Shown here: piece after piece, positions 1 to 5,296 of the stretch
How the letters are laid out: every line of letters starts with the position of its first letter
Numbering within the stretch: the stretch's first letter is position 1
Source of the DNA: CAZNER01 sp964572065
Lineage (GTDB): Bacteria; Patescibacteriota; Dojkabacteria; JAHIVN01
NCBI GenBank assembly: GCA_964572065.1
Contig: CAZNER010000110.1
Span: 1-5,931 of the forward strand
Length of the DNA stretch: 5,931 nt
Reading direction: 5' to 3'
Notes under the pieces: model-generated
The model's database searches: none
What the model saw: only the letters and a program-made list of their open reading frames with translations
Told to the model about the DNA's origin: nothing
Position numbers and translations under genes: made by a program

Positions 1-1
1 C

Positions 2-178
2 CAACTCACGACATTAGAAGGCAGTCCACAGAAAGTAGGAGGAAGTTTTTATTGTAACAATAACCGACTCGCCACATTAGAAGGCAGTCCACAGACGGTA
101 GGAGGAGATTTTGATGGTTCTTATAATCAACTCACGACATTAGAAGGCAGTCCACAGACTGTAAGAGGAAGTTTTAAC
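2..178 (+). repeat. 63-bp tandem LRR-coding repeats, left array
   Basis: Direct repeats with a 63-bp period sit at 53-115 and 116-178, preceded by a partial unit at 2-52. The core caactcacgacattagaagg recurs with few changes, so conservation is visible at the DNA level as well as in protein. The array continues beyond the left edge. It is in inverted orientation to the array at 5426-5929. Confidence 0.9.
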
Positions 179-238
179 TGTTCTAATAATCCAGTATCAG
201 AAGAAGAATTATATAAGACTATTGGGGGTAAACCATGA
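2..238 (+). CDS. Leucine-rich-repeat protein, C-terminal part (5' end outside window)
   Basis: The frame is open from the left edge to a TGA at 236-238 and encodes 78 residues. It holds one partial and two full 21-residue units of the pattern C-x-x-N-Q-L-T-T-L-E-G-S-P-Q-x-V-G-G-x-F-x. This fits an LRR (L-x-x-L ... P-x-x-V ... F-x-C-x-x-N), close to the short bacterial SP-type units. The third unit has Gly where the conserved Cys is expected. The protein ends in a capping segment, CSNNPVSEEELYKT, and a short tail, IGGKP. LRR solenoids usually bind proteins or glycans; the partner here is unknown, and a virion-surface or host-interaction role is only inference. The stop overlaps the HAD start (ATGA), so the two genes are probably translationally coupled. 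A related gene lies inverted at the right edge. Confidence 0.8.
   Translation, partial: QLTTLEGSPQKVGGSFYCNNNRLATLEGSPQTVGGDFDGSYNQLTTLEGSPQTVRGSFNCSNNPVSEEELYKTIGGKP
179..220 (+). repeat. 42-bp LRR C-cap segment, identical inverted copy at 5384-5425
   Basis: This segment encodes CSNNPVSEEELYKT. It is base-for-base identical, on the opposite strand, to 5384-5425. After it the two LRR genes diverge: here the tail is IGGKP and a stop, on the right it is VDRDYLNEYKKEVEAS and onward. The sharp boundary suggests duplication followed by tail replacement, or gene conversion over the shared part. Confidence 0.85.
224..229 (+). promoter_or_regulatory. Ribosome binding site of the HAD gene, inside the LRR 3' end
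   Basis: GGGGGT lies 5 bases before the ATG at 235. It can pair with the 16S anti-Shine-Dalgarno as GGAGGT would, with one G-U wobble. It is embedded in the IGG codons of the LRR tail, so the unshared tail of the left LRR gene doubles as the start signal of the next gene. Confidence 0.6.
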
Positions 239-639
239 ATATTATTTTCGATATCGATGGGACCATTATATCAAAAGATGATATACTTCGCCCAGATGTA
301 AAAGAAGTTTTTCAATATTTAAAAACTAAAAAACACAAAGTATATTTATGGTCTGCGGGAGGTATTGATTACGCAGATAAAGTAGCAAATAGCCACAATT
401 TGACTTCTTTATTAGTAGGCATCCTGCCAAAAGGTTTAAAATTAAACATAGAACCCGATATAGTAGTAGATGATAATATAGATTTAATCAACTACTATAA
501 TGAAAAAGGAACTTTCAGTATCAAAGTTCCTTTTTATGAACCCGCCATTGGAGATTCTTATCCAGTTATGTTATCAGTATTGGGTCATATATGCCTACAA
601 CCAATTATACAAAAAAGATATATTAATCATCAAAAGTAA
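235..639 (+). CDS. Small HAD-superfamily hydrolase (putative phosphatase)
   Basis: This 134-aa protein has the HAD signature. Motif I is FDIDGT at residues 5-10, with D6 as the likely nucleophile and D8 as the acid/base. Motif II is the Ser at 40 in VYLWSAGG. A Lys near 66-69 (PKGLKL) may serve as motif III. Motif IV is DIVVDDN at 75-81, which would coordinate Mg2+. There is no room for a large cap domain, so it resembles the minimal C0-type HAD proteins found in phages; some act on nucleotides or phosphorylated ends, but the substrate cannot be read here. The ATG at 235 is supported by GGGGGT upstream and by overlap with the LRR stop. The 3' end overlaps the convergent STAS gene by 17 bp. 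A strong terminator-like hairpin lies in codons 90-101, unusual for the interior of a gene. The final 30 residues are unrecognised. Confidence 0.8.
   Translation: MNIIFDIDGTIISKDDILRPDVKEVFQYLKTKKHKVYLWSAGGIDYADKVANSHNLTSLLVGILPKGLKLNIEPDIVVDDNIDLINYYNEKGTFSIKVPFYEPAIGDSYPVMLSVLGHICLQPIIQKRYINHQK
503..535. terminator. Bidirectional intrinsic-terminator-like hairpin inside the HAD gene
   Basis: The arm at 503-515 (AAAAAGGAACTTT) is perfectly complementary to 523-535 (AAAGTTCCTTTTT), with a 7-base loop at 516-522. The A5 and T5 ends provide a U-tract on either strand. It lies 88 bases past the minus-strand STAS stop, where it would close the portal operon. On the plus strand it falls before the HAD stop, within residues 90-101. 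The stem has only four consecutive G-C-containing steps around GGAAC, so strength is uncertain, but a perfect 13-bp stem is unlikely by chance. Confidence 0.65.
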
Positions 640-946
640 ATAAAGAATCTAATTGCATAATTTCTAATAACTCTCTGTATTCTTGTCTTAAATTATACAA
701 TATAATCCTACCGTCAAACTTTTTTACTAATCGTAGGCATTCAACAAAAGTATTAATAACAAAAGAAGCTGGTTTATTTCGTAATTTATTACAATCAAAA
801 ACAAAACATCTAAAACCATATTTTATATGTTTCTTTACAGCATCTACTATGGACTGTTTCTCTTTCTCTTTAATAGCCTTATCTTTTATTTCTATATCAG
901 TACTTAAAAAGAAAGTTATTTTTTTACCTGTTATAATAATTTTCAT
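623..946 (-). CDS. STAS-domain protein (anti-sigma-antagonist-like)
   Basis: This 107-aa protein has the length and pattern of a single STAS domain. A beta strand with FVFDCNKL at residues 48-55 occupies the place of the family's V-x-D-x-S-x-V strand. A helix follows at about 60-76. Then comes the C-terminal signature, FDGRIILYNLRQEYRELL (77-94) and LDSLFTF (99-105), closely resembling the GG-x-L-x-L ... VRRLLELTGLDxLF end of anti-sigma factor antagonists. The usual D-S-S-G phosphorylation loop is not there: RNKPAS (56-61) occupies it, so regulation by a serine kinase may be lost or altered. The residue 20-40 region is unusually Lys-rich. The gene is the last of the portal operon, 2 bp after the 57-aa gene, with AGGG before the ATG. 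Known STAS proteins take part in partner switching or stressosome-like assemblies; the role in this phage is unknown. Confidence 0.65.
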   Translation of the reverse strand: MKIIITGKKITFFLSTDIEIKDKAIKEKEKQSIVDAVKKHIKYGFRCFVFDCNKLRNKPASFVINTFVECLRLVKKFDGRIILYNLRQEYRELLEIMQLDSLFTFDD

Positions 947-948
947 TA

Positions 949-1122
949 TTATATCCCTATAGGTTTCACATTATTTATTATAATATTAAACATTAATTTT
1001 TTAGAATCTTGTCTTATTTGTTCTACCTGTTCTGTGTATACTTCCAATTCCGATATATTATCAGCAATAGTTTTTAAAAACTGTTTATAGATTTTATATT
1101 CAATTATTTTTTTTATATACAT
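949..1122 (-). CDS. Small protein, 57 aa, unknown
   Basis: The frame ATG(1122)-TAA(949) encodes MYIKKIIEYKIYKQFLKTIA and continues to NNVKPIGI. It is rich in Lys, Ile, Gln and Glu and predicted mainly helical at residues 5-45, with a heptad-like hydrophobic spacing. It fills nearly the whole gap between its neighbours: 6 bp after the TAG of the 133-aa gene and 2 bp before the STAS start. A GGGG-type Shine-Dalgarno lies about 10 bases before the ATG, inside the end of the preceding gene. The spacing and codon use match the neighbouring genes, which is the main argument that it is real. No family is recognised. Confidence 0.65.
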   Translation of the reverse strand: MYIKKIIEYKIYKQFLKTIADNISELEVYTEQVEQIRQDSKKLMFNIIINNVKPIGI

Positions 1123-1128
1123 TAATTA

Positions 1129-1530
1129 CTAAACCCCAGATAAATGTCTAACAGTTTTAAAAATTTCAAAAGCTACTTTAAATCCTGCAGCAAGACCTCC
1201 AAGTACTATAAGTATGTAAATAATCCATTTAATAACTCGGCCCCTTTCTTTCCACACTTTAAGTATTTTATATATTTCTAAAAGAATATCTTCAAAAGTA
1301 GTTTTGTTATCAGTAAAAACTTTATCTTGTTTTTTAAATTTCTCTTTTATATCATTTATATCTTTCTTCATATTTTCTTGCATAATAACTTGTTCTCTCA
1401 AAGTATTATTCATATTAAAAACTGTATCTTTGCTAGTTTGTAATAATTGTGTTTGTTTTGTTGTTATATCAGCTAACGGTTTTGTGAATAACTCTACTAT
1501 CTGTTTTATATCACTTAATTCCAGTGCCAT
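1129..1530 (-). CDS. Coiled-coil protein with one C-terminal transmembrane segment
   Basis: The 133-aa product has a long hydrophilic helical region at about residues 5-90, with coiled-coil character around 40-72 (Lys, Asp and Glu with spaced Ile, Met and Phe). A hydrophobic segment follows at 99-124 (VIKWIIYILIVLGGLAAGF and on), preceded by the basic WKERGR and followed by KTVRHLSGV. This is the architecture of XhlA-like phage membrane proteins and some holin-associated or tail-associated proteins, but no sequence signature pins it to one of them. The ATG at 1530 lies within the end of the preceding gene (20-bp overlap), with a weak AGAAGAA stretch before it. The gene ends TAG directly followed by TAA. 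Lysis accessory or membrane anchor roles are guesses. Confidence 0.7.
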   Translation of the reverse strand: MALELSDIKQIVELFTKPLADITTKQTQLLQTSKDTVFNMNNTLREQVIMQENMKKDINDIKEKFKKQDKVFTDNKTTFEDILLEIYKILKVWKERGRVIKWIIYILIVLGGLAAGFKVAFEIFKTVRHLSGV

Positions 1531-1795
1531 TTTCTTCTTTCTTTTGTTTATCCTTCTCTATTTTTTGTCTTCTTAATACCAATACTGCTTTAGTTAATAT
1601 TTTAATTTTTTCTTTATTTGAGGTATCGTGTGGAATGGTTAAAGACATATCAGATTGTAAAAAATCCCTTAAAGAACTAAATATAGTTTCTAACTCAGAA
1701 ACTTTATCTTTATTGTTCTTTTTTAATTCTCTTTTTCGTTTTTTATTTTCTTGTGATAGTTTCCGCTTTTCAAATTTCGAATTGTTTTTAGACAT
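1511..1795 (-). CDS. Very basic small protein with bHLH-like pattern
   Basis: The 94-aa product is dominated by Lys and Arg at its N-terminus (residues 7-31, RKLSQENKKRKRELKK within it). Then comes an amphipathic helix, VSELETIFSSLRDFL (32-46), a loop with SDMSLTIPHDTSN (48-60), and a second helix, KEKIKILTKAVLVLRRQK (61-78). This order and spacing matches the eukaryotic basic helix-loop-helix pattern: helix 1 L-x3-F-x2-L-R and helix 2 K-x2-I-L-x2-A-[IV]-x2-[LI]. The Glu of the usual basic E-R-x-R-R motif is not evident. What is seen is the pattern; DNA binding or dimerisation is inference, and convergence by a basic helical hairpin is a serious alternative. The gene starts 7 bp after the portal stop without a strong Shine-Dalgarno, suggesting translational coupling, and overlaps the next gene by 20 bp. 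Confidence 0.7.
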   Translation of the reverse strand: MSKNNSKFEKRKLSQENKKRKRELKKNNKDKVSELETIFSSLRDFLQSDMSLTIPHDTSNKEKIKILTKAVLVLRRQKIEKDKQKKEENGTGIK

Positions 1796-1802
1796 TTTAT
1801 AT

Positions 1803-3731
1803 TCACTTGTTTAATTTTTCTTTTAATTTCTCATTAGATTGTTTTAATAACTTTACGTCTTCTACAACTTTCGATTTAACTTCTTCCCCGAGTAATTCTA
1901 CTGCAGATTCTTCTCCAGGTTCAGGTAATTCTACTCCTTCTCCTTCTCCTCCTTCAGCTTCGCCACCACCCAATTCTACCCCACCTCCAGGCAATGGAGT
2001 TAAAGCTCCTGGCTCTGCTCCTTCTCCCATCTGTAATCCTGGTTTATTAGGATCTGTATCTATTAAACCTAATTGTTGATAACGTAACATTTTATTTTTA
2101 TCCTCTACCATCTCCCTTTCAACATTTGAAGCTTCTGCTTCTCCATCTAAATTAGATATATTATATAAAGTTTTTTTAGATACAAATGGAATACCTTTTT
2201 TATCATAATAATCATTAAGTTGTTTAATCCAATTCCGCCATTGTTGATCAGCGGACAAGTTCATCATACCAAAAGATAATTTAGGATAGATGTATTTCCT
2301 GTCTTCTTTATAAGCCTGTTTTACCCATTCTGCTTCTTTCCTATACATTAATTGTCTGAATTCATAATTATCCTTTATATCCCTTAAAGTAGTAACACTA
2401 AATCTCTTTAAATAATCTTCTTTTGCCGCTTTTACAAAACCGTGACTATTACCACTATAGTAAGCACCAGATACTTGTCTGTTTGTAGTATAAAAACCGG
2501 CTAAATCAGCAACGGGTTTAAACCAACCATGTTCAACTAATTCCCTTAATCTTAATTGCCAATTTAAATATCTTTGCCGCAATACCGCTAACCCGACTTG
2601 AGCATTGGCGTATGGTCCTGACTCTCCTGACAAAAATGACTTAGAAACTTGCATCCCAATCATCTTTAAATTATCAACTCTACTTAACTCATTATTCATT
2701 GGTAATACTTTACCACTTGGGCCATAGAATTCTATTTCTACTCCCCAATGATATATGATAGAAAAGTTCGGATCTATTTCATGTGCTGCTAATAACTCAG
2801 CAAACTCATCTAATTCTTCTTGTGAAGGTAACCACCCCGATTGTCTATCTCCTAATTTTACTACAGTAAGAGGCATAACATGTCTTGTTGCTATAGCAAA
2901 TTGGGCTTCATATATACGGTGTTCATACAACAGTATTTTTAATATATTCTTTACAAGAGGTTTACCGAGCGTTTCATAAGGAGCTTTGTTATGGGCTAAA
3001 TGAAAAGTATTATTAGGATCAAGAGGTATTTGTTGTCCTAATCTTACATATTTAATAATCTCAGGATGCAATTGATCATATAAATATTTAGGTTGTTGTG
3101 TTTGTACTAATCTTCTTAAACTTTCATCAGGAGATAATTTAATAAGTGGTTTTTCTGTAAGCCATGTAGATTCAACTTCCACATAATCAGGATTTAAAAT
3201 AGCAAACTTTTGCCACATACAATCAGATTCATTCCAAGCACCAAATAAAAAAACATTACCTATTCTATAATATTCTAATGAAGCGTCTGCTAATGTTTTT
3301 GTTCCTTGAATTCTATTATACCACATTTCTTCATAGTGTTGTTGTATACCCGGATCTCCACAATCTGCCAATTGTATTTGCGATAAAGGAAATTCTGTGT
3401 GTAATCTATTTGCGTTATTGACTACTGGATCATTTTCATCATAAAAACGATATAACCCATGCAGAGTCGCTTTATCTGTAGGAAGTGCTAATGTTGTATG
3501 TGAATATCTAGGATCGTCAAATATAGGCGAGGTACGCGTGAAATTTTGTCCATATTTTTGTTGTTTCGCTTGAACTGATAATTGTTGCCTACGAGATAAG
3601 GAATCAGTCCATTTAACTTTATAATTGGGAACTTTAATCATTTGACCTTGTCGCTGTTGTTGGGGTATTGGTTGCCCCGCTTTAGTATAAAGGTTTGAAG
3701 TTTGCGTTCCCTGTTTTATTATATAACCCAT
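1803..3731 (-). CDS. Phage portal protein
   Basis: This 642-aa protein would form the dodecameric ring at the capsid vertex through which DNA is packaged and ejected and to which the tail attaches. Family-like features are a disordered Gln/Lys-rich N-terminus (1-65), the early segment YRFYDENDPVVNNANRLHTE (94-113) that typically opens the portal wing, a strand-rich wing with CMWQKFAILNPDYVEVES (171-188), an FHLAHNKAPYETLGKPLVKN region (243-262) like the H-x-R ... G-x-S/P-x-L motif of large portals, and a long helical stem/clip area (340-400, ending in YLNWQLRLRELVEHGWFKPV). The tail at 567-617 is Gly/Glu/Pro-rich, then a Lys-rich helix (618-642). The length is normal for large-phage portals. 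The ATG at 3731 follows AAAAGG. No named subfamily is assigned. Confidence 0.88.
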   Translation of the reverse strand: MGYIIKQGTQTSNLYTKAGQPIPQQQRQGQMIKVPNYKVKWTDSLSRRQQLSVQAKQQKYGQNFTRTSPIFDDPRYSHTTLALPTDKATLHGLYRFYDENDPVVNNANRLHTEFPLSQIQLADCGDPGIQQHYEEMWYNRIQGTKTLADASLEYYRIGNVFLFGAWNESDCMWQKFAILNPDYVEVESTWLTEKPLIKLSPDESLRRLVQTQQPKYLYDQLHPEIIKYVRLGQQIPLDPNNTFHLAHNKAPYETLGKPLVKNILKILLYEHRIYEAQFAIATRHVMPLTVVKLGDRQSGWLPSQEELDEFAELLAAHEIDPNFSIIYHWGVEIEFYGPSGKVLPMNNELSRVDNLKMIGMQVSKSFLSGESGPYANAQVGLAVLRQRYLNWQLRLRELVEHGWFKPVADLAGFYTTNRQVSGAYYSGNSHGFVKAAKEDYLKRFSVTTLRDIKDNYEFRQLMYRKEAEWVKQAYKEDRKYIYPKLSFGMMNLSADQQWRNWIKQLNDYYDKKGIPFVSKKTLYNISNLDGEAEASNVEREMVEDKNKMLRYQQLGLIDTDPNKPGLQMGEGAEPGALTPLPGGGVELGGGEAEGGEGEGVELPEPGEESAVELLGEEVKSKVVEDVKLLKQSNEKLKEKLNK

Positions 3732-3742
3732 AATTCAAATAA

Positions 3743-3748
3743 CCTTTT
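3743..3748 (-). promoter_or_regulatory. Ribosome binding site of the portal gene
   Basis: AAAAGG (followed by TT) lies 11 bases before the portal ATG and overlaps the TAA of the preceding gene. The same AAAAGGTT octamer precedes the 80-aa gene at similar spacing, so it looks like the preferred strong site of this operon. Confidence 0.6.
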
Positions 3749-4202
3749 ATAAATCTGTTGGTTTATCTTCTTCTTTTTCTTCTTCTTCTTCGTAATTTAT
3801 ATCTTTACCTGTAATATCATCCACTTCTTTTCCTGTTTCTTGATTTTCTATTATAACTCGTATCCTATATTTCGAATGCTTGTTTCCTAAATCTGAAAGT
3901 AAATACTCATTGGCTATAAAATTTAATAAACTATACGCTGCAGGGTCTATTTTACTATTTACAAAAAAAGCTTTAGTTTCATAATCGCTTTCTAAAACTA
4001 TTTCTTGATCATCATACTCAATATAATAACCATTATTAACTCTTCTAATTTTTAAAGTATCAGTAATTTCATTTGCGTTTTTCTGTATAGTTTTTATTCT
4101 TTCAACTAATTCATTAAAACGGTTTTGTAAATCTTGTTCTAACTCTTGCTGTGTTAACTCTTCTTCTAATTCTATATGTTTTTGCTTTTGTTTCTCAGAC
4201 AT
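3747..4202 (-). CDS. Unknown protein with N-terminal coiled coil and acidic tail, 151 aa
   Basis: The frame extends four codons upstream to a TTG at 4214, but the ATG at 4202 is preferred. GGGGT lies 5 to 9 bases before it, and using the TTG would put that site inside the gene. Numbering from the ATG, residues 1-45 form a charged helix rich in Glu, Gln and Lys, a likely coiled coil. Residues 50-125 look like a mixed alpha/beta domain (YYIEYDDQEIVL, KAFFVNSKIDPAAYSLLNF, YRIRVIIEN). The end is strongly acidic (YEEEEEKEEDKPTDL). It sits directly before the portal gene (15-bp gap) in what should be the head/packaging part of the operon, so a head-assembly role is possible by position only. No family is recognised. 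Confidence 0.75.
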   Translation of the reverse strand: MSEKQKQKHIELEEELTQQELEQDLQNRFNELVERIKTIQKNANEITDTLKIRRVNNGYYIEYDDQEIVLESDYETKAFFVNSKIDPAAYSLLNFIANEYLLSDLGNKHSKYRIRVIIENQETGKEVDDITGKDINYEEEEEKEEDKPTDL

Positions 4203-4208
4203 ATAAAA

Positions 4209-4212
4209 CCCC
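4209..4212 (-). promoter_or_regulatory. Ribosome binding site that decides the 151-aa start
   Basis: GGGG followed by TTTTAT lies 6 bases before the ATG at 4202. The upstream TTG at 4214-4212 shares its final G with this site, so initiation at TTG is unlikely. The G-rich form with a wobble resembles the sites before the HAD gene and the 57-aa gene. Confidence 0.5.
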
Positions 4213-4245
4213 AAAATAAGAAAGTATACTATAAATATACAAATT

Positions 4246-4327
4246 TTATTTTACATGATGTAATGGTTTATGGTAATTTTCATTATATTCCAAAGCTCCA
4301 GAATTATATTCAGTATTCATATGTTCA
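4246..4327 (-). other. Frame-shifted 3' continuation of the 204-aa gene
   Basis: The 204-aa frame stops at 4328 just after an 8-A run (4334-4341, read on the minus strand). With one A fewer, the frame runs on for a further 29 codons from the run to a TAA at 4246-4248, giving a 231-aa protein ending NENYHKPLHHVK. The added part contains a second MNTE exactly 16 codons after the first, from a 12-bp direct repeat at 4309-4320 and 4358-4369. It would also close the only wide gap in the operon. It has no Shine-Dalgarno of its own. Possible causes are a mutation, a sequencing error in the homopolymer, or real slippage. Confidence 0.5.
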
Positions 4328-4942
4328 TCATGATTTTTTTTGATCTGGTATATTCTTTTCAGTATTCATGTCATATTGTTTAAAGTTTTCAGCTTTTTTA
4401 CGCATATTTAATTTTTTCATAATTTGCCTCCTTTCTGTCGTTATTACTCCAAGACCTAGATATTTAAGTATGCTGTTATATAAATATTTAATTAATCCTT
4501 GTAAAGAATATTGTTTATCTATATTATATAATATTTTTCTTTTTGCTGGCTCATTAACATCTGAAGGTTCAATAATATCATAAATCATTTGTTTTGCTTC
4601 ATCAAGCTTTATATTGGGTGCAGAAGTTATTTCTGTTACAACATTTTCTAGTTTACTATGTAACCATTCCGGTATGTATTGAGCTTGTTTACTATTTCTT
4701 GGAAAGTCTTTTGGTATAATTTCTTTTATATTATTTACATTTATCCAAGAACAATGTAACCCCATATCTTCTAATGTTGAAATATTTACAGAATTAGAAG
4801 TTAGTTTTATATCCTCTACAACCCATACCCTATATAAATCGGCTACTTCAAGAGGTATAGTACAAGAATCTGTTTGTTCTATTTGAGTAAAAGTTTCTTG
4901 TGTTGGTTTTAAATATATGTAATCGCCTTTATTGATTTTCAT
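4328..4942 (-). CDS. Unknown protein, 204 aa, probably truncated at an A8 run
   Basis: Residues 1-75 look beta-rich and SH3-like: KGDYIYLKP opens it, and LYRVWVVEDIKL and CSWINVNNIKEI follow. Residues 88-145 are helical (YIPEWLHSKLENVVTEI; LDEAKQMIYDIIEP; EPAKRKILYNI). A more hydrophobic stretch, SLQGLIKYLYNSILKYLGLG (146-165), precedes a basic segment with RRQIMKKLNMRKK (171-183). That stretch is amphipathic with Lys inside, so a membrane span is doubtful. The ATG at 4942 overlaps the 80-aa gene by 14 bp, with GGGAAG upstream. The C-terminus lies next to an 8-A homopolymer, and the +1 frame continues plausibly. No family is recognised; the position between the operon start and the portal hints at a head or DNA-packaging accessory protein. 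Confidence 0.7.
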   Translation of the reverse strand: MKINKGDYIYLKPTQETFTQIEQTDSCTIPLEVADLYRVWVVEDIKLTSNSVNISTLEDMGLHCSWINVNNIKEIIPKDFPRNSKQAQYIPEWLHSKLENVVTEITSAPNIKLDEAKQMIYDIIEPSDVNEPAKRKILYNIDKQYSLQGLIKYLYNSILKYLGLGVITTERRQIMKKLNMRKKAENFKQYDMNTEKNIPDQKKS

Positions 4943-5171
4943 TTTTTTGTTCTTCCCTTTTTTCTTCTTCTCTTATTATAACATCAGTAAGAGATAAATC
5001 AATTTCTTGCAACGCATTGGTTACCCCATATAGTTGTCTTTTTATAATAGCTTCTAAATTAGTAAGATCTGATTCAGGATCTGTGAGAATCTCTGCAACA
5101 TAATTTTGTAACTCCGCTATATGTGTATTAATAAACTTTAATCTATATTTTAAATCTTGTAAAGAATCCAT
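4929..5171 (-). CDS. Small helical protein, 80 aa, probable first gene of the operon
   Basis: The product is almost entirely helical in character: MDSLQDLKYRLKFINTHIAE (1-20) and ITDPESDLTNL-like turn residues near 29-38 separate two helices, followed by a highly charged end rich in Glu, Lys and Gln (67-80). The hydrophobic spacing in both halves suggests a helical hairpin or coiled coil. The ATG at 5171 is supported by AAAAGGTT upstream. Its 3' end overlaps the 204-aa gene by 14 bp, which indicates co-translation. Small helical proteins at this position in phage operons can be packaging or scaffold accessories, but nothing in the sequence proves that here. Confidence 0.7.
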   Translation of the reverse strand: MDSLQDLKYRLKFINTHIAELQNYVAEILTDPESDLTNLEAIIKRQLYGVTNALQEIDLSLTDVIIREEEKREEQKNENQ

Positions 5172-5180
5172 AAAAATAAA

Positions 5181-5186
5181 CCTTTT
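5181..5186 (-). promoter_or_regulatory. Ribosome binding site of the 80-aa gene
   Basis: AAAAGG followed by TT lies 9 to 14 bases before the ATG at 5171 and is the same octamer as before the portal gene. Confidence 0.6.
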
Positions 5187-5194
5187 AAAATTAA

Positions 5195-5296
5195 TTATTT
5201 ATACCAATCATTATTTTCTCCATATTCTGCTATAGCATAACTTACATAATCTAAATCAATAGTATCTTTAAGTTCTATAGTATCTACTATATTTTT
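5195..5296 (-). other. Open continuation of the right LRR frame past its TGA
   Basis: Directly after the TGA at 5297-5299 the same frame stays open for 33 codons to a TAA at 5195-5197, encoding KNIVDTIELKDTIDLDYVSY, then AIAEYGENNDWYK. The composition looks like real protein. It has no internal ATG, so it cannot be an independent gene by normal rules. A TGG or other sense codon in place of the TGA would restore one long gene ending 23 bp before the next start. A competing +1-type frame over 5239-5330 (ending RYYRT) also reads plausibly, so an indel rather than a nonsense change is possible. Confidence 0.45.
5196..5203 (-). promoter_or_regulatory. Candidate late promoter, TATAAATA
   Basis: TATAAATA on the minus strand is identical to the T4-type late promoter core. 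I found it only once on this strand, 24 bases before the first gene of the operon and just before its ribosome binding site. In AT-rich DNA a chance match is easy: the same octamer occurs several times on the plus strand in wrong places. No gp55-like sigma factor is visible in the window. Confidence 0.3.

Noticed and set aside
1304..2079. Plus-strand open frames opposite the coiled-coil, basic and portal genes (1304-1576, 1524-1814, 1807-2079).
   Set aside because: Their products are Phe/Ser/Leu- or Pro/Ser-rich mirror images of Lys/Glu- and Gly/Glu-rich minus-strand genes. They have no ribosome binding sites and lie entirely antisense to better supported genes.
2755..2979. Plus-strand frame of 74 codons inside the portal gene.
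   Set aside because: It is fully antisense to a conserved part of the portal and shows no recognisable protein pattern.
4246..4320. A stand-alone 24-aa gene starting at the ATG at 4320.
   Set aside because: It has no ribosome binding site and is better explained as the frame-shifted end of the 204-aa gene.
3078..4460. TATAAATA matches on the plus strand, near 3079, 4230 and 4465.
   Set aside because: They point away from the genes or lie within coding sequence, as expected by chance in AT-rich DNA.
4368..4583. Plus-strand frame of 71 codons with a hydrophobic composition.
   Set aside because: It is antisense to the 204-aa gene, and the hydrophobicity reflects the Lys/Glu/Asn-rich helical code of the other strand.
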